From positions 1 to 64,000 of the forward strand of contig JAEWTW010000035.1 in the NCBI GenBank assembly GCA_023397655.1: a DNA stretch of 64,000 nt. The letters are read 5' to 3'. This DNA comes from Bacillota bacterium (lineage in GTDB: Bacteria > Bacillota > Clostridia > Christensenellales > SZUA-584). Each line of letters starts with the position of its first letter. Position 1 is the stretch's first letter. The translations under genes were made by a program, and so were the position numbers. Shown here piece by piece: positions 16,952 through 23,714 of the stretch. The notes under the pieces are model-generated. The model saw nothing but the letters and a program-made list of their open reading frames with translations, searched no databases and had not been told where the DNA came from.

Positions 16952-17035
16952 TGAATGTTTTTGCGAATCGCGCTTTAATATTCGTTCACTGCGCCCTCGC
17001 ACATCACGCGAGTCTGCCTGTCACCGAATGATCTA
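16943..17035 (-). ncRNA. Divergent GEMM-I-like riboswitch 1, distal
   Basis: The minus strand keeps ACAGGCAGAC, a short stem (CTCGC/GCGAG), GGGCGCAG and the final CAGGCCGCC in register with riboswitch 2. The GAAA tetraloop and the AAAGCC motif are lost. It may be a decayed first copy, or a variant with altered binding. Its own terminator and the promoter just upstream make it the first of two checkpoints before the surface-protein gene. Confidence 0.5.
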
Positions 17036-17077
17036 TAATAAGCTGCAATAACTGCTGCTAAGTATTCAATACAACTT

Positions 17078-17107
17078 ATTATATACACAATGCGCAAGTT
17101 ATGTCAT
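17078..17107 (-). promoter_or_regulatory. Promoter of the surface-protein transcript
   Basis: On the minus strand ATGACA (17102-17107), 18-bp spacer, TATAAT (17078-17083). Transcription from here runs through both riboswitch/terminator units (a leader of about 350 nt). Confidence 0.65.
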
Positions 17108-17146
17108 TGTTGAATGTTTGTTAACTCTACTATAATTTACCCAATA

Positions 17147-18628
17147 TCACGCAAAAGGATTTTCCGTGGGATAGGGCAGGCTGGCCGGCTGATTGTAGCC
17201 CACGTCCTCGATACCGAGGTAATCGAACACGGAGAACAGCGCCTTGCCCCAGCAGCCGAACGCCACCGCGCCGTGATGCGGATACTGCTTCTCAATGAGC
17301 ACATGGCGGTAGAAGCGGTGCATCTGCAGAATCGCGAATACGCCGATGCCGCCGAACGAGTGTGTGTCCACCGGCAGCACCTCGCCCTGAGCGATGTACG
17401 CTTTCAGCTCACCTTCGGCGTTGCTCTGCAGACGGAAGAACGTGATATCGCCGGGAATGATGTCGCCTTCCAGCGTGCCGCGGGTGATATCCGGTTCCTT
17501 GTCCGGCTCCATGCCGCGGTGCATGATCAGCTGATACTTCATCGTACCCTTTTTCAGGCGGCAGATAGGCGTGTTTCCGCAGTGGAAGCCCATGAACGTT
17601 TCCTTCAGCTGATAGTTGAACTTGCCCTTGATGCCCGCGTCGTACAGCTCCGTGGGTACCGAGTTGTTGATATCCAGCAGCGTCACCGGTTCGCCGGAAA
17701 TGCAGGTGCCGATGTACTCGGACAGCGCGCCGTATATATCCACCTCGCAGGACACCGGAATGCCCATCGCGGTCAGGCGGGAGTTCACGTAGCACGGCAC
17801 GAACCCGAATTCCATCTCGAACGCAGGCCAGCACTTGTTGGCGAACGCGATAAACTGGCGGCTGCCCTTGGACGCTTCCGCGATATCCAGCAGCGTCAGC
17901 TCATACTGCGCCAGACGCGGCAGAATGCCGGCCATCTTGTTGCCGTCACCCAGTTCCGCGGCCATCTCCTCCACCTTGGCGGGGATACGCGGGTCGTTCG
18001 CGTGCTTCTTGTACGCCACCAGCAGATCCAGCTCGGAGTTTTCCTCGATCTCCACGCCGATGTCATACAGCGGCTTGATGGGCGCGTTGCAGGCGAAGAA
18101 GTCACGCGGGCGCGGGCCGAACGATATGATCTTGAGACCGGCGATGCCCACCATCGCGCGCGCCACCGGCACGAAATCGGCGATCATGTCCGCCACTTCG
18201 TCCGCGGTGCCCACGGGATATTCGGGGATGTATGCCTTGATGTTGCGCAGCCCGAGGTTATACGAGCAGTTCAGCATGCCGCAGTAAGCGTCGCCGCGGT
18301 CGCTGGAGAGCACGGCGATGTCTTCCTCGGCTGCCGCCGCGTACATCACCGGGCCGCCGAAAAACTCGGCAATCTGCGTCTCAGGCGTTTCCGGACCGAA
18401 GTTGCCAAGGAAAACCACGAGCGCGTTCACGTCATTCGCGATGATATCGTCAACCGCCGCCACGGCGTCCTCTTCGTTCTCCACCGTCACGGGGCACTCG
18501 TATATGTCGCCATATTTGCCCGTAAAAGCCTGCGCAACGGCAGCCCTGCGGCGCTCCGACAGTGTGATCGGGAAGCAGTCGCGGCTGACAGAAATAATAC
18601 CCAGTTTGATTTCCGGTATGTTGTTCAC
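17147..18628 (-). CDS. L-fucose/L-arabinose isomerase family protein
   Basis: A 493-residue protein. The GTG start at 18628 is 8 nt after AGGAGG. The N-terminal half has the Rossmann-like layout of FucI/AraA-fold isomerases (VNALVVFLGNFGPETPETQIAEFF), and the C-terminal half is the fucose-isomerase C-domain type (GNTPICRLKKGTMKYQLIMHRG; DTHSFGGIGVF; late HHGAVAFG). Family members interconvert aldoses and ketoses using a divalent metal. Exact sugar unknown: it is only distantly like the AraA encoded at 57319-58788. It is monocistronic, about 110 bp downstream of a divalent-metal-type ArsR gene on the same strand. Confidence 0.8.
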   Translation of the reverse strand: MNNIPEIKLGIISVSRDCFPITLSERRRAAVAQAFTGKYGDIYECPVTVENEEDAVAAVDDIIANDVNALVVFLGNFGPETPETQIAEFFGGPVMYAAAAEEDIAVLSSDRGDAYCGMLNCSYNLGLRNIKAYIPEYPVGTADEVADMIADFVPVARAMVGIAGLKIISFGPRPRDFFACNAPIKPLYDIGVEIEENSELDLLVAYKKHANDPRIPAKVEEMAAELGDGNKMAGILPRLAQYELTLLDIAEASKGSRQFIAFANKCWPAFEMEFGFVPCYVNSRLTAMGIPVSCEVDIYGALSEYIGTCISGEPVTLLDINNSVPTELYDAGIKGKFNYQLKETFMGFHCGNTPICRLKKGTMKYQLIMHRGMEPDKEPDITRGTLEGDIIPGDITFFRLQSNAEGELKAYIAQGEVLPVDTHSFGGIGVFAILQMHRFYRHVLIEKQYPHHGAVAFGCWGKALFSVFDYLGIEDVGYNQPASLPYPTENPFA

Positions 18629-18681
18629 TTAAGTGTCCTCCTGATATATAGAATCTGTTGACAAGTCTATGATTGGAAATG

Positions 18682-18690
18682 ATTATACCA
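18682..18690 (-). promoter_or_regulatory. Extended -10 promoter of the isomerase gene
   Basis: On the minus strand TGGTATAAT (TATAAT at 18682-18687 with a TGn extension). No good -35 is seen. It lies about 55 bp before the GTG start. Confidence 0.55.
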
Positions 18691-18749
18691 TATATCCAGA
18701 GCAGGGTATATCATTAACATAAGCATCTTTTTGATGTTTTATTGCAAAA

Positions 18750-19070
18750 TTATGCGTGTTTGATGTGTTCTGTCGCCGCATCCAACAACTTGACAACATG
18801 GTCGTCGTCCAGCGTGTAGTAGATGTTCTTGCCGTCCTTGACGTAGCGCACCAGCCGCTGCCGCCGCATCAGCCCCAGTTGGTGGGACACCGCGGACACC
18901 GTTTTGCCCAGCGTTTCGGCGATGTGCCCCACGCACACCTCCCTGTCTTTGAGCAGCGCGAGTATGCGGATGCGGTCCGGGTCGCCGAACACCTTGAGGT
19001 ACTCAGACAGTTGCTTCGCCTCCTCCTCCTGCATGGGGATCAGTTCTATATCCTCACTACACCTGCGCAT
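18750..19070 (-). CDS. ArsR/SmtB-family metal-sensing repressor, CzrA-like
   Basis: A winged-helix protein of 106 residues from the ATG at 19070 (GGTGAGG just upstream), or 115 from the ATG at 19097. A TTGACA/TATAAA pair would place the transcript start at about 19095, which favours 19070. The helix-turn-helix is at VCVGHIAETLGKTVSAVSHQLGLM. The last helix has Asp-x-His, then His 11 residues on and another His 3 later (DDHVV...EHIKH), the exact spacing of the alpha5 zinc/cobalt site of CzrA. No metal pump is nearby, so its target lies elsewhere or is the isomerase gene downstream. Confidence 0.85.
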   Translation of the reverse strand: MRRCSEDIELIPMQEEEAKQLSEYLKVFGDPDRIRILALLKDREVCVGHIAETLGKTVSAVSHQLGLMRRQRLVRYVKDGKNIYYTLDDDHVVKLLDAATEHIKHA

Positions 19071-19101
19071 GCCCTCACCCGCTTCTCCGTTTTGCATAAA
19101 G

Positions 19102-19128
19102 TTTATACTTTTTGCGCGCCGCTGTCAA
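19102..19128 (-). promoter_or_regulatory. Probable promoter/operator of the ArsR gene
   Basis: On the minus strand TTGACA (19123-19128), a short 15-bp spacer and TATAAA (19102-19107). A small palindrome ATAAA-G-TTTAT overlaps the -10 and could be an operator half-site. A short spacer is not unusual for metal-sensor promoters. Confidence 0.45.
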
Positions 19129-19212
19129 ATACAGGTTGACTCCCCCTTGTCCCCACCTGAAAACGTTACTGGCTTTGATTGGTCATCCTCGCTATCACTT
19201 CACCAGGCCGCA

Positions 19213-19240
19213 CAAAAAGGCCCCGGACGCAACCGGAGCC
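19213..19240 (-). terminator. Terminator left behind the permease remnant
   Basis: On the minus strand GGCTCCGG pairs with CCGGGGCC (one G-U), followed by TTTTTG. It sits 27 bp after the stop codon of the permease fragment, where an operon end would be. Confidence 0.75.
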
Positions 19241-19266
19241 AAGTCTTTTGTCTGATATGTCTGCTG

Positions 19267-19350
19267 CTACTCGTGCCGCAGCGCCGAAAGGTTCAGTTTA
19301 GAGGCTTTGTGCACTGCCAACGGTGTCATTAGAGGCATCGTTGTGGCAAA
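19267..19350 (-). pseudogene. 3' remnant of a MacB-type ABC permease gene
   Basis: Twenty-seven codons and a stop, in frame on the minus strand, end in HKASKLNLSALRHE. The intact permease at 20226-21398 ends in YKASKLNPVEALRHE, with a matching Phe-(Ala)-Thr stretch further upstream. No start or upstream domain is present. Together with its terminator it is the tail of a second, deleted copy of the exporter operon. Too short to be functional. Confidence 0.8.
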
Positions 19351-19354
19351 TATC

Positions 19355-19404
19355 CCGCCCTCCGTCAGGCTACCCTTGCCACATCCCTTGTCTTAGGGAG
19401 GCTC
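19355..19404. repeat. Dispersed intergenic repeat (GCCTCCCT...ACGGAGGG type)
   Basis: On the minus strand GCCTCCCTAAGACAAGGGA is followed by TGTGGCA and GCCTGACGGAGGG, with complementary ends. Elements of this form are scattered in many Clostridia. It abuts the broken end of the permease remnant and may mark the deletion junction. Confidence 0.5.
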
Positions 19405-19455
19405 ATTATTTCAGATGCATTGGTTAGCCCTCGAGGGTATTAAGAGTTGAAAGAC

Positions 19456-19830
19456 TCAATTTCTCTCCCATACTAGCTTGGTGTCCGTTTTATTACATCC
19501 TATTAAATAAATTTTATTGATTGTAGATGTATCCATTTCGATTGAAATATTTCTATCTCCCAATTTTGTGGGGCCAGGTTTAACTACTAATGATGTATAA
19601 ATCCTAATATATATAGTGTCTCCTTCAATATAATATTTGTGGTCAAATATGTACATTGAACTATTAAAGAGCCCAACTTGTATTTCTACTTTATCTTTTG
19701 TTAGTTTGATATCGTTTTTTCCAACACCCACTCCATCTGTTGACTGAATATTGAAACAATTAACAAAAAAACAAATACTCAAAATAAAAACAACTCCAAC
19801 AATTGGTATTATAATTAACTTCTTCTTCAT
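19456..19830 (-). CDS. Small AT-rich membrane-anchored protein of unknown function
   Basis: A 124-residue protein with AAAGAGGGG before the ATG. An N-terminal hydrophobic helix (residues 4-24, ending ...FFVNCF) acts as a signal anchor or possibly a poor lipoprotein signal. The rest is predicted beta-rich and ends with a NKTDTKLVWER motif that I have the impression of seeing in other small clostridial extracytoplasmic proteins. Base composition is clearly AT-richer than the neighbours, and it lies among a pseudogene and dispersed repeats, which suggests recent acquisition. Function not recognised. Confidence 0.55.
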   Translation of the reverse strand: MKKKLIIIPIVGVVFILSICFFVNCFNIQSTDGVGVGKNDIKLTKDKVEIQVGLFNSSMYIFDHKYYIEGDTIYIRIYTSLVVKPGPTKLGDRNISIEMDTSTINKIYLIGCNKTDTKLVWERN

Positions 19831-20072
19831 TCAAAAACACCCCTCTTTTAGTAGCCCGTATATGTATCCTAGCTTAATAATCTCTCTGTTCTTAGGGTTG
19901 TAAAGCCGCGCATTTCAAATGCTGAAGGCAGGTTAAAAATAACTTTATCCAGCCACTTGCTCCTTTGATAATATTCCTATGTTACCATATATTCTCACTG
20001 ATGAAAAGATGGTGCAAGAACCCCTGTCGGTTCCCCTCGCTTATGTTATGAAGCAGTTCACAAGACACTCAT
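19831..20072. other. Intergenic stretch with no recognised feature
   Basis: AT-rich DNA between the small membrane protein and a dispersed palindrome. I see no convincing gene, RNA or terminator in it. Confidence 0.4.
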
Positions 20073-20158
20073 TGTCATTCCGAGCTTGCGAGGAATCCCA
20101 CGTGCAAACGCACTGTAGCAGGGGATTCCTCAGTCGCTTACGCTCCATCGGAATGACA
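20073..20158. repeat. Dispersed palindromic element (TGTCATTCCGA...TCGGAATGACA)
   Basis: The outer arms TGTCATTCCGA and TCGGAATGACA are perfect inverted repeats. Inner arms (GAGGAATCCC / GGGGATTCCTC) continue the palindrome. Elements of this kind (GTCATTCCGAGC...GAATGACA) are a common mobile-like repeat in diverse bacteria. A 60-codon frame across it is not a gene. Confidence 0.75.
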
Positions 20159-20164
20159 TAAAAA

Positions 20165-20204
20165 CAACAACACCCCGAAGCCATCATAAGCTGTCGGGGT
20201 GTGA
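20165..20204 (-). terminator. Terminator of the ABC exporter operon
   Basis: On the minus strand ACACCCCGA pairs with TCGGGGTGT, followed by TGTTGTTTTTAT, 22 bp after the permease stop codon. Confidence 0.8.
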
Positions 20205-20225
20205 GTGTCTATATCAGCGTATTAT

Positions 20226-21398
20226 CTACTCGTGCCGCAGCGCCTCCACGGGGTTCAGCTTGGAGGCCTTGTACGCGGGCATCAGACCGAACACGAGGCC
20301 CACCGTCGCAGAGAAAAGCACGCTCAGCGTCGCCGCCGCCGCGGAAACCTCCGCCTCAATGCCCAGCACGCTGCCCGCGAGGTTGGTCAGCAGTATGCCG
20401 ACACCGATGCCCAGCAGCCCGCCGAACATCGCGTAGAACAGCGCCTCGGCAAGAAACTGCCCCAGTATGTGGTGCTCACCCGCGCCCAGCGCCTTGCGTA
20501 TGCCGATCTCGCGCGTGCGCTCCTTGACGGTCACCAGCATGATATTCATGATGCCGATGCCCCCCACCAGCAGCGCGATGGCAGCCACAGCGGAGACCAC
20601 CGTCTTGAATATGTCCAGTATGTTCTGCGCGTTCTCCAGCTCCTGCGTCAGATTGATGATCTTGATGGAGCCTTCTCCGTATTTGGCGAGCAGCAGAGAG
20701 ACGCAATTGTCCACCACGTCGTCCAGCGTTTCGGTATTCATCGCGGTGACGGATATCTCATCCACGTTGCCGCTGGAGAACATCAGGCTATAGGTGGACA
20801 CCGGGATATAGCACTTGCCGGAAAAGAACGACGCGTATATGGACTGGTCCTCGTCCTCCACGCCCACCACCGTAAACTTCTGGCCGTTGATGGACACCTT
20901 TTCGCCCACAGCGCTCCCGTCTTCCCCGAACAGCGCATCCCGTGCTTCCTCGCTCAGCACCACCACCTGCCGCGTATACTGTATATCGTTCTGAGTCAGG
21001 CCGTGCCCTTCAGTGAAGGACATCTGTTCCATCTGGAACAGCGCTTCGCTGGTGCCCACGATATCCGCCACGATCTTCTTCTCCGCGTTGGACAGAAAGC
21101 CCTTCTCATACGCCGACGGCGCGACATCCTTTACGTCGTGCACCTTCTGCAGCATCTGCACGTCCGTCATCGTCAGCAGCTCGTTGGGGCCGCGCAGGTC
21201 GTTGGGAAACAGCCAGATGCGGTTGATGCCGAACTTTAAGAGTTCGTCGTTGATCATCTGCTGGCCGCCGTTGCCCACGGAAATCACGGTGATCATGGAC
21301 GCGATTCCGATCATGATGCCCATCACCGTCAGCACAGTCCGCATGCGGTTCTTTTTCAGCTGGTGCGCCGCTATGCCCAGATAATCGTTGAATCTCAT
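20226..21398 (-). CDS. MacB/FtsX-type ABC transporter permease
   Basis: A 390-residue protein. One N-terminal membrane helix (VLTVMGIMIGIASMITVISVG), a large extracytoplasmic MacB periplasmic-core domain (about residues 45-250), then three C-terminal helices of the FtsX domain (VVSAVAAIALLVGGIGIMNIML; FYAMFGGLLGIGVGILL; SVLFSATVGLVFGLMPAY). This is the class VII mechanotransmission type that exports peptides, antibiotics or lipoproteins rather than importing nutrients. Its ATG overlaps the stop of the ATPase gene by 4 bp. Last gene of a three-gene operon with adaptor and ATPase. Confidence 0.92.
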   Translation of the reverse strand: MRFNDYLGIAAHQLKKNRMRTVLTVMGIMIGIASMITVISVGNGGQQMINDELLKFGINRIWLFPNDLRGPNELLTMTDVQMLQKVHDVKDVAPSAYEKGFLSNAEKKIVADIVGTSEALFQMEQMSFTEGHGLTQNDIQYTRQVVVLSEEARDALFGEDGSAVGEKVSINGQKFTVVGVEDEDQSIYASFFSGKCYIPVSTYSLMFSSGNVDEISVTAMNTETLDDVVDNCVSLLLAKYGEGSIKIINLTQELENAQNILDIFKTVVSAVAAIALLVGGIGIMNIMLVTVKERTREIGIRKALGAGEHHILGQFLAEALFYAMFGGLLGIGVGILLTNLAGSVLGIEAEVSAAAATLSVLFSATVGLVFGLMPAYKASKLNPVEALRHE

Positions 21399-22072
21399 GC
21401 CTCCGCCACCACGTTTCCGTCCTTGAGCACGATCAGTTCCTTGGCGCAGTCCGCCACATTGCGCTCGTGCGTGATCAGCACGATGGTCGCGCCGCCGTCA
21501 TTGAGGCTTTTCAGCATCCGCATGATGTCGTCGCCGGTGCGGCTGTCCAGATTGCCGGTGGGTTCATCCGCCAGTATCAGGCCGGGGCTGTTTACCAATG
21601 CCCGGGCGATGGCCACGCGCTGCCGCTGCCCGCCGGACAGTTCCGACGGCAGGTGGTGTGCCCGACCGGTGAGACCCGTCAGTTCCAGCAGCTCCGCAGA
21701 CTTCTTGTGCCGCTCCTTAGGCGATATGCCCGAATACACCATCGGCAGCTCGATGTTCTGTCTGGCTGTCAGCGAAGGCAGCAGATAAAAGGACTGGAAT
21801 ATGAACCCAATACGCCGGTTTCGCAGATAGACCTTGCCTTGACTGGTCAGCCGCCGCACATCCGTTCCCGCGAATATGTAGTCTCCATGTGTTTGCGTGT
21901 CTATACAGCCCAGTATGTTCATCAGCGTGGTTTTGCCGGAGCCGGACGGCCCCATCACCGCCAGGAATCCTCCGGGAACGATCTTGTGCGTGATGCCCTG
22001 CAGCGCATGCACGCGCGCCTCACCCCGGCCATATGTTTTGCACAGGTTTCTGACCTCAATCATAGCTGACAT
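21395..22072 (-). CDS. MacB/LolD-type ABC transporter ATPase
   Basis: A 225-residue protein. The ATG at 22072 follows AGGAGG; an upstream frame overlaps the adaptor gene and is not used. Walker A GPSGSGKTT, Q-loop FIFQSFYLLPSLTARQNIELP, signature LSGGQRQRVAIARAL, Walker B LILADEPTGNLD, and His-loop ITHE are all intact. It hydrolyses ATP to drive the FtsX-type permease encoded next. Its start overlaps the adaptor gene by 17 bp. Confidence 0.95.
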   Translation of the reverse strand: MSAMIEVRNLCKTYGRGEARVHALQGITHKIVPGGFLAVMGPSGSGKTTLMNILGCIDTQTHGDYIFAGTDVRRLTSQGKVYLRNRRIGFIFQSFYLLPSLTARQNIELPMVYSGISPKERHKKSAELLELTGLTGRAHHLPSELSGGQRQRVAIARALVNSPGLILADEPTGNLDSRTGDDIMRMLKSLNDGGATIVLITHERNVADCAKELIVLKDGNVVAEA

Positions 22073-23237
22073 GTTCCCCCTCCTCCACATCTCCGGGCGA
22101 CAGCACAATCTTGTCCCCTTCGTACAGCCCTTCCAGCACTTCGGTATTGAACATATCTTCAAAGCCCGTCCTGACAGCCCGCTTCTCAAGAACGCCTTCC
22201 TTACCCACCACGAAAACGCATCCGTCCTTCGTCAGACAGTCCAGCGGTATCATCAGCACATTCCTCTTCTCGCTGAGCACGATTTTCAAATCCACCACCG
22301 CGCCGGGCATCTTTCTGAATCCCCCGCCGGGCGTGATCTCCACCTTTGTCATCGTGTCAAACGCTGCCGCCGCACCGATATCAGCTGCCGCCTTGCCGAT
22401 GCCGGTAAGTTTGCCGGTATAGCTGCCGACCTCCGTAATGATCTTCACATCCATGTCATCCGTTAAGCCGCCGACATCCTTTTCATAAACATAGCCGTTA
22501 ATGGCAATGCTCCCGGTATCTGCGATCACCATGGCCGGAATGCCCGGTGCCAGCACCTCGCCGTCATTGATGTTTACAGCCAGCACGGTGCCCTCTATCC
22601 GGCTCCTGAAGCTCATGTCTTCCACCGCAGCCTCAAGCTGCTCCACGGCCAGCTTGGCCAGCTTGAGCTGCGTATCGGAGTCCAGCCCGGCATATTCACT
22701 CATGCCCTGCATATTCTGCAGATCGCTCAGCTTTTCGCTGATCGTTGCGGCTGCCGCTGCCGCCTGCTCCCCCGTCTCGCTTCCTAGCGCCTCATTGAAG
22801 GACTCTAGGTCATAGCCGGTGGTCTGGGACAAGGCCAGCGCCACAGCGGCTTTTTGCTGCTGAACCGACGACGTATAGGCATCCTGCTGCGCCATTACCG
22901 TCTGGGCGGAGGCGTCTTGGAGCGCCTCATAGCGCAGCCGCGCTTCATCCAGCTTAGCCTGTACCGAAGCGGCATCCAGCTCAAACAGCGCATCTCCCTG
23001 CTCCACCCGGCTTCCTTCCGATACATAACACTCGGAAACCGTTCCTCCCGTTTCGCTCATGACACTGTACATGTTCGTGCAGACGACCTCGCCGGAAAAC
23101 TCAAGCGTGTTTTCCAAGTTCCCGTGGGTTACCTCATAAGTACTGACATTTTTGGTTGCCTCGCCTTTGTTAAAATACAAAAACCACCCGACAGCAATAG
23201 TTGCCAACACGGTCAGCAAAAGAATCACTTTTTTCAT
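22056..23237 (-). CDS. HlyD/MacA-like membrane fusion (adaptor) protein
   Basis: A 393-residue protein with a GGGGGG ribosome binding site before the ATG at 23237. An N-terminal membrane anchor (VILLLTVLATIAVGWFLYF) is followed by a split biotinyl-lipoyl domain (SETGGTVSECYVSEGSRVEQGDALFELD and FRSRIEGTVLAVNINDGEVLAPG), an Ala/Gln-rich helical hairpin between them (about residues 105-205), and a beta-barrel/proximal domain ending GLYEGDKIVLSPGDVEEGEHV. In Gram-positives such adaptors work with MacB-type exporters at the cell surface. First gene of the exporter operon; the substrate is not shown by the context. Confidence 0.9.
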   Translation of the reverse strand: MKKVILLLTVLATIAVGWFLYFNKGEATKNVSTYEVTHGNLENTLEFSGEVVCTNMYSVMSETGGTVSECYVSEGSRVEQGDALFELDAASVQAKLDEARLRYEALQDASAQTVMAQQDAYTSSVQQQKAAVALALSQTTGYDLESFNEALGSETGEQAAAAAATISEKLSDLQNMQGMSEYAGLDSDTQLKLAKLAVEQLEAAVEDMSFRSRIEGTVLAVNINDGEVLAPGIPAMVIADTGSIAINGYVYEKDVGGLTDDMDVKIITEVGSYTGKLTGIGKAAADIGAAAAFDTMTKVEITPGGGFRKMPGAVVDLKIVLSEKRNVLMIPLDCLTKDGCVFVVGKEGVLEKRAVRTGFEDMFNTEVLEGLYEGDKIVLSPGDVEEGEHVSYD

Positions 23238-23330
23238 GCATCTTCCCCCCTCTAAAATCGTGCGAATATCCGATGTTATTTTGGCAGAAATCACAGGTGG
23301 TTATTCGAAAACAGGGGTTGTATTTTGAAG

Positions 23331-23560
23331 TATAATTATTCGCTTTCAAGGGAAAGGAGCCAACTGCTTCTCACGCGGAATTGTTCTGCCGATGTTTTGA
23401 CTGCTTTGCATGATCATGCATGGACAGCAGCATTTTCAATTTTTCATGCCGTCTCTTATAAGCAGCCGGTCAATTTGGCCAAAAGACCCATCTCTGCCGC
23501 GCTTTGGAAAGCAGCGGTATCGTATTGATCATGACCGCTGCTGTCTGCTTCTTTTTGAGG
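23331..23560 (+). promoter_or_regulatory. Leader of the exopolysaccharide operon with a possible attenuator
   Basis: TATAAT at 23331-23336 (poor -35, AAAACA at 23308-23313) would start a leader of about 370 nt. It contains a palindromic hairpin around GCATGATCATGC (about 23409), then two mutually exclusive hairpins sharing GCAGCGG: 23497-23517 (CCGC...GCGG around GCTTTGGAAAGC) and 23510-23542 (AGCAGCGGT/ACCGCTGCT). The latter is followed nine bases later by a T-rich run (23549-23556). No known riboswitch consensus was found, and no gene is supported between 23238 and 23714. Confidence 0.45.
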
Positions 23561-23714
23561 GGATATCACAAGAATGCGCCCAGCGCACACCGCAAATGAC
23601 ATTGTTTGAATGCCAGATATGTGGTTATTTATAGTATGACAAAAAACGGGGCATGCAGTATTTTGCTCATTAAGTATATTATACCGAAACAGACGGATCA
23701 GAAAGTGGGTATCA

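Noticed and set aside
17114..18661. Plus-strand frame of 515 codons opposite the FucI-like gene
   Set aside because: Antisense shadow of the isomerase; no promoter or ribosome binding site.
19979..20161. 60-codon frame before the exporter terminator
   Set aside because: It lies across a dispersed palindromic repeat and has no ribosome binding site.
20226..23237. Bacteriocin or lantibiotic immunity cluster
   Set aside because: The adaptor/ATPase/permease set could export a peptide, but no precursor peptide, modification enzyme or two-component system lies nearby.
23401..23420. GCAAAGC on the minus strand in the EPS leader as a possible further GEMM-I riboswitch
   Set aside because: No GGCAAA, no GAAA-capped P2 and no receptor arm around it.
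23325..23528. 67-codon frame in the EPS leader
   Set aside because: It overlaps the -10 and structured RNA segments and shows no recognisable protein features; it starts before the expected transcript start.
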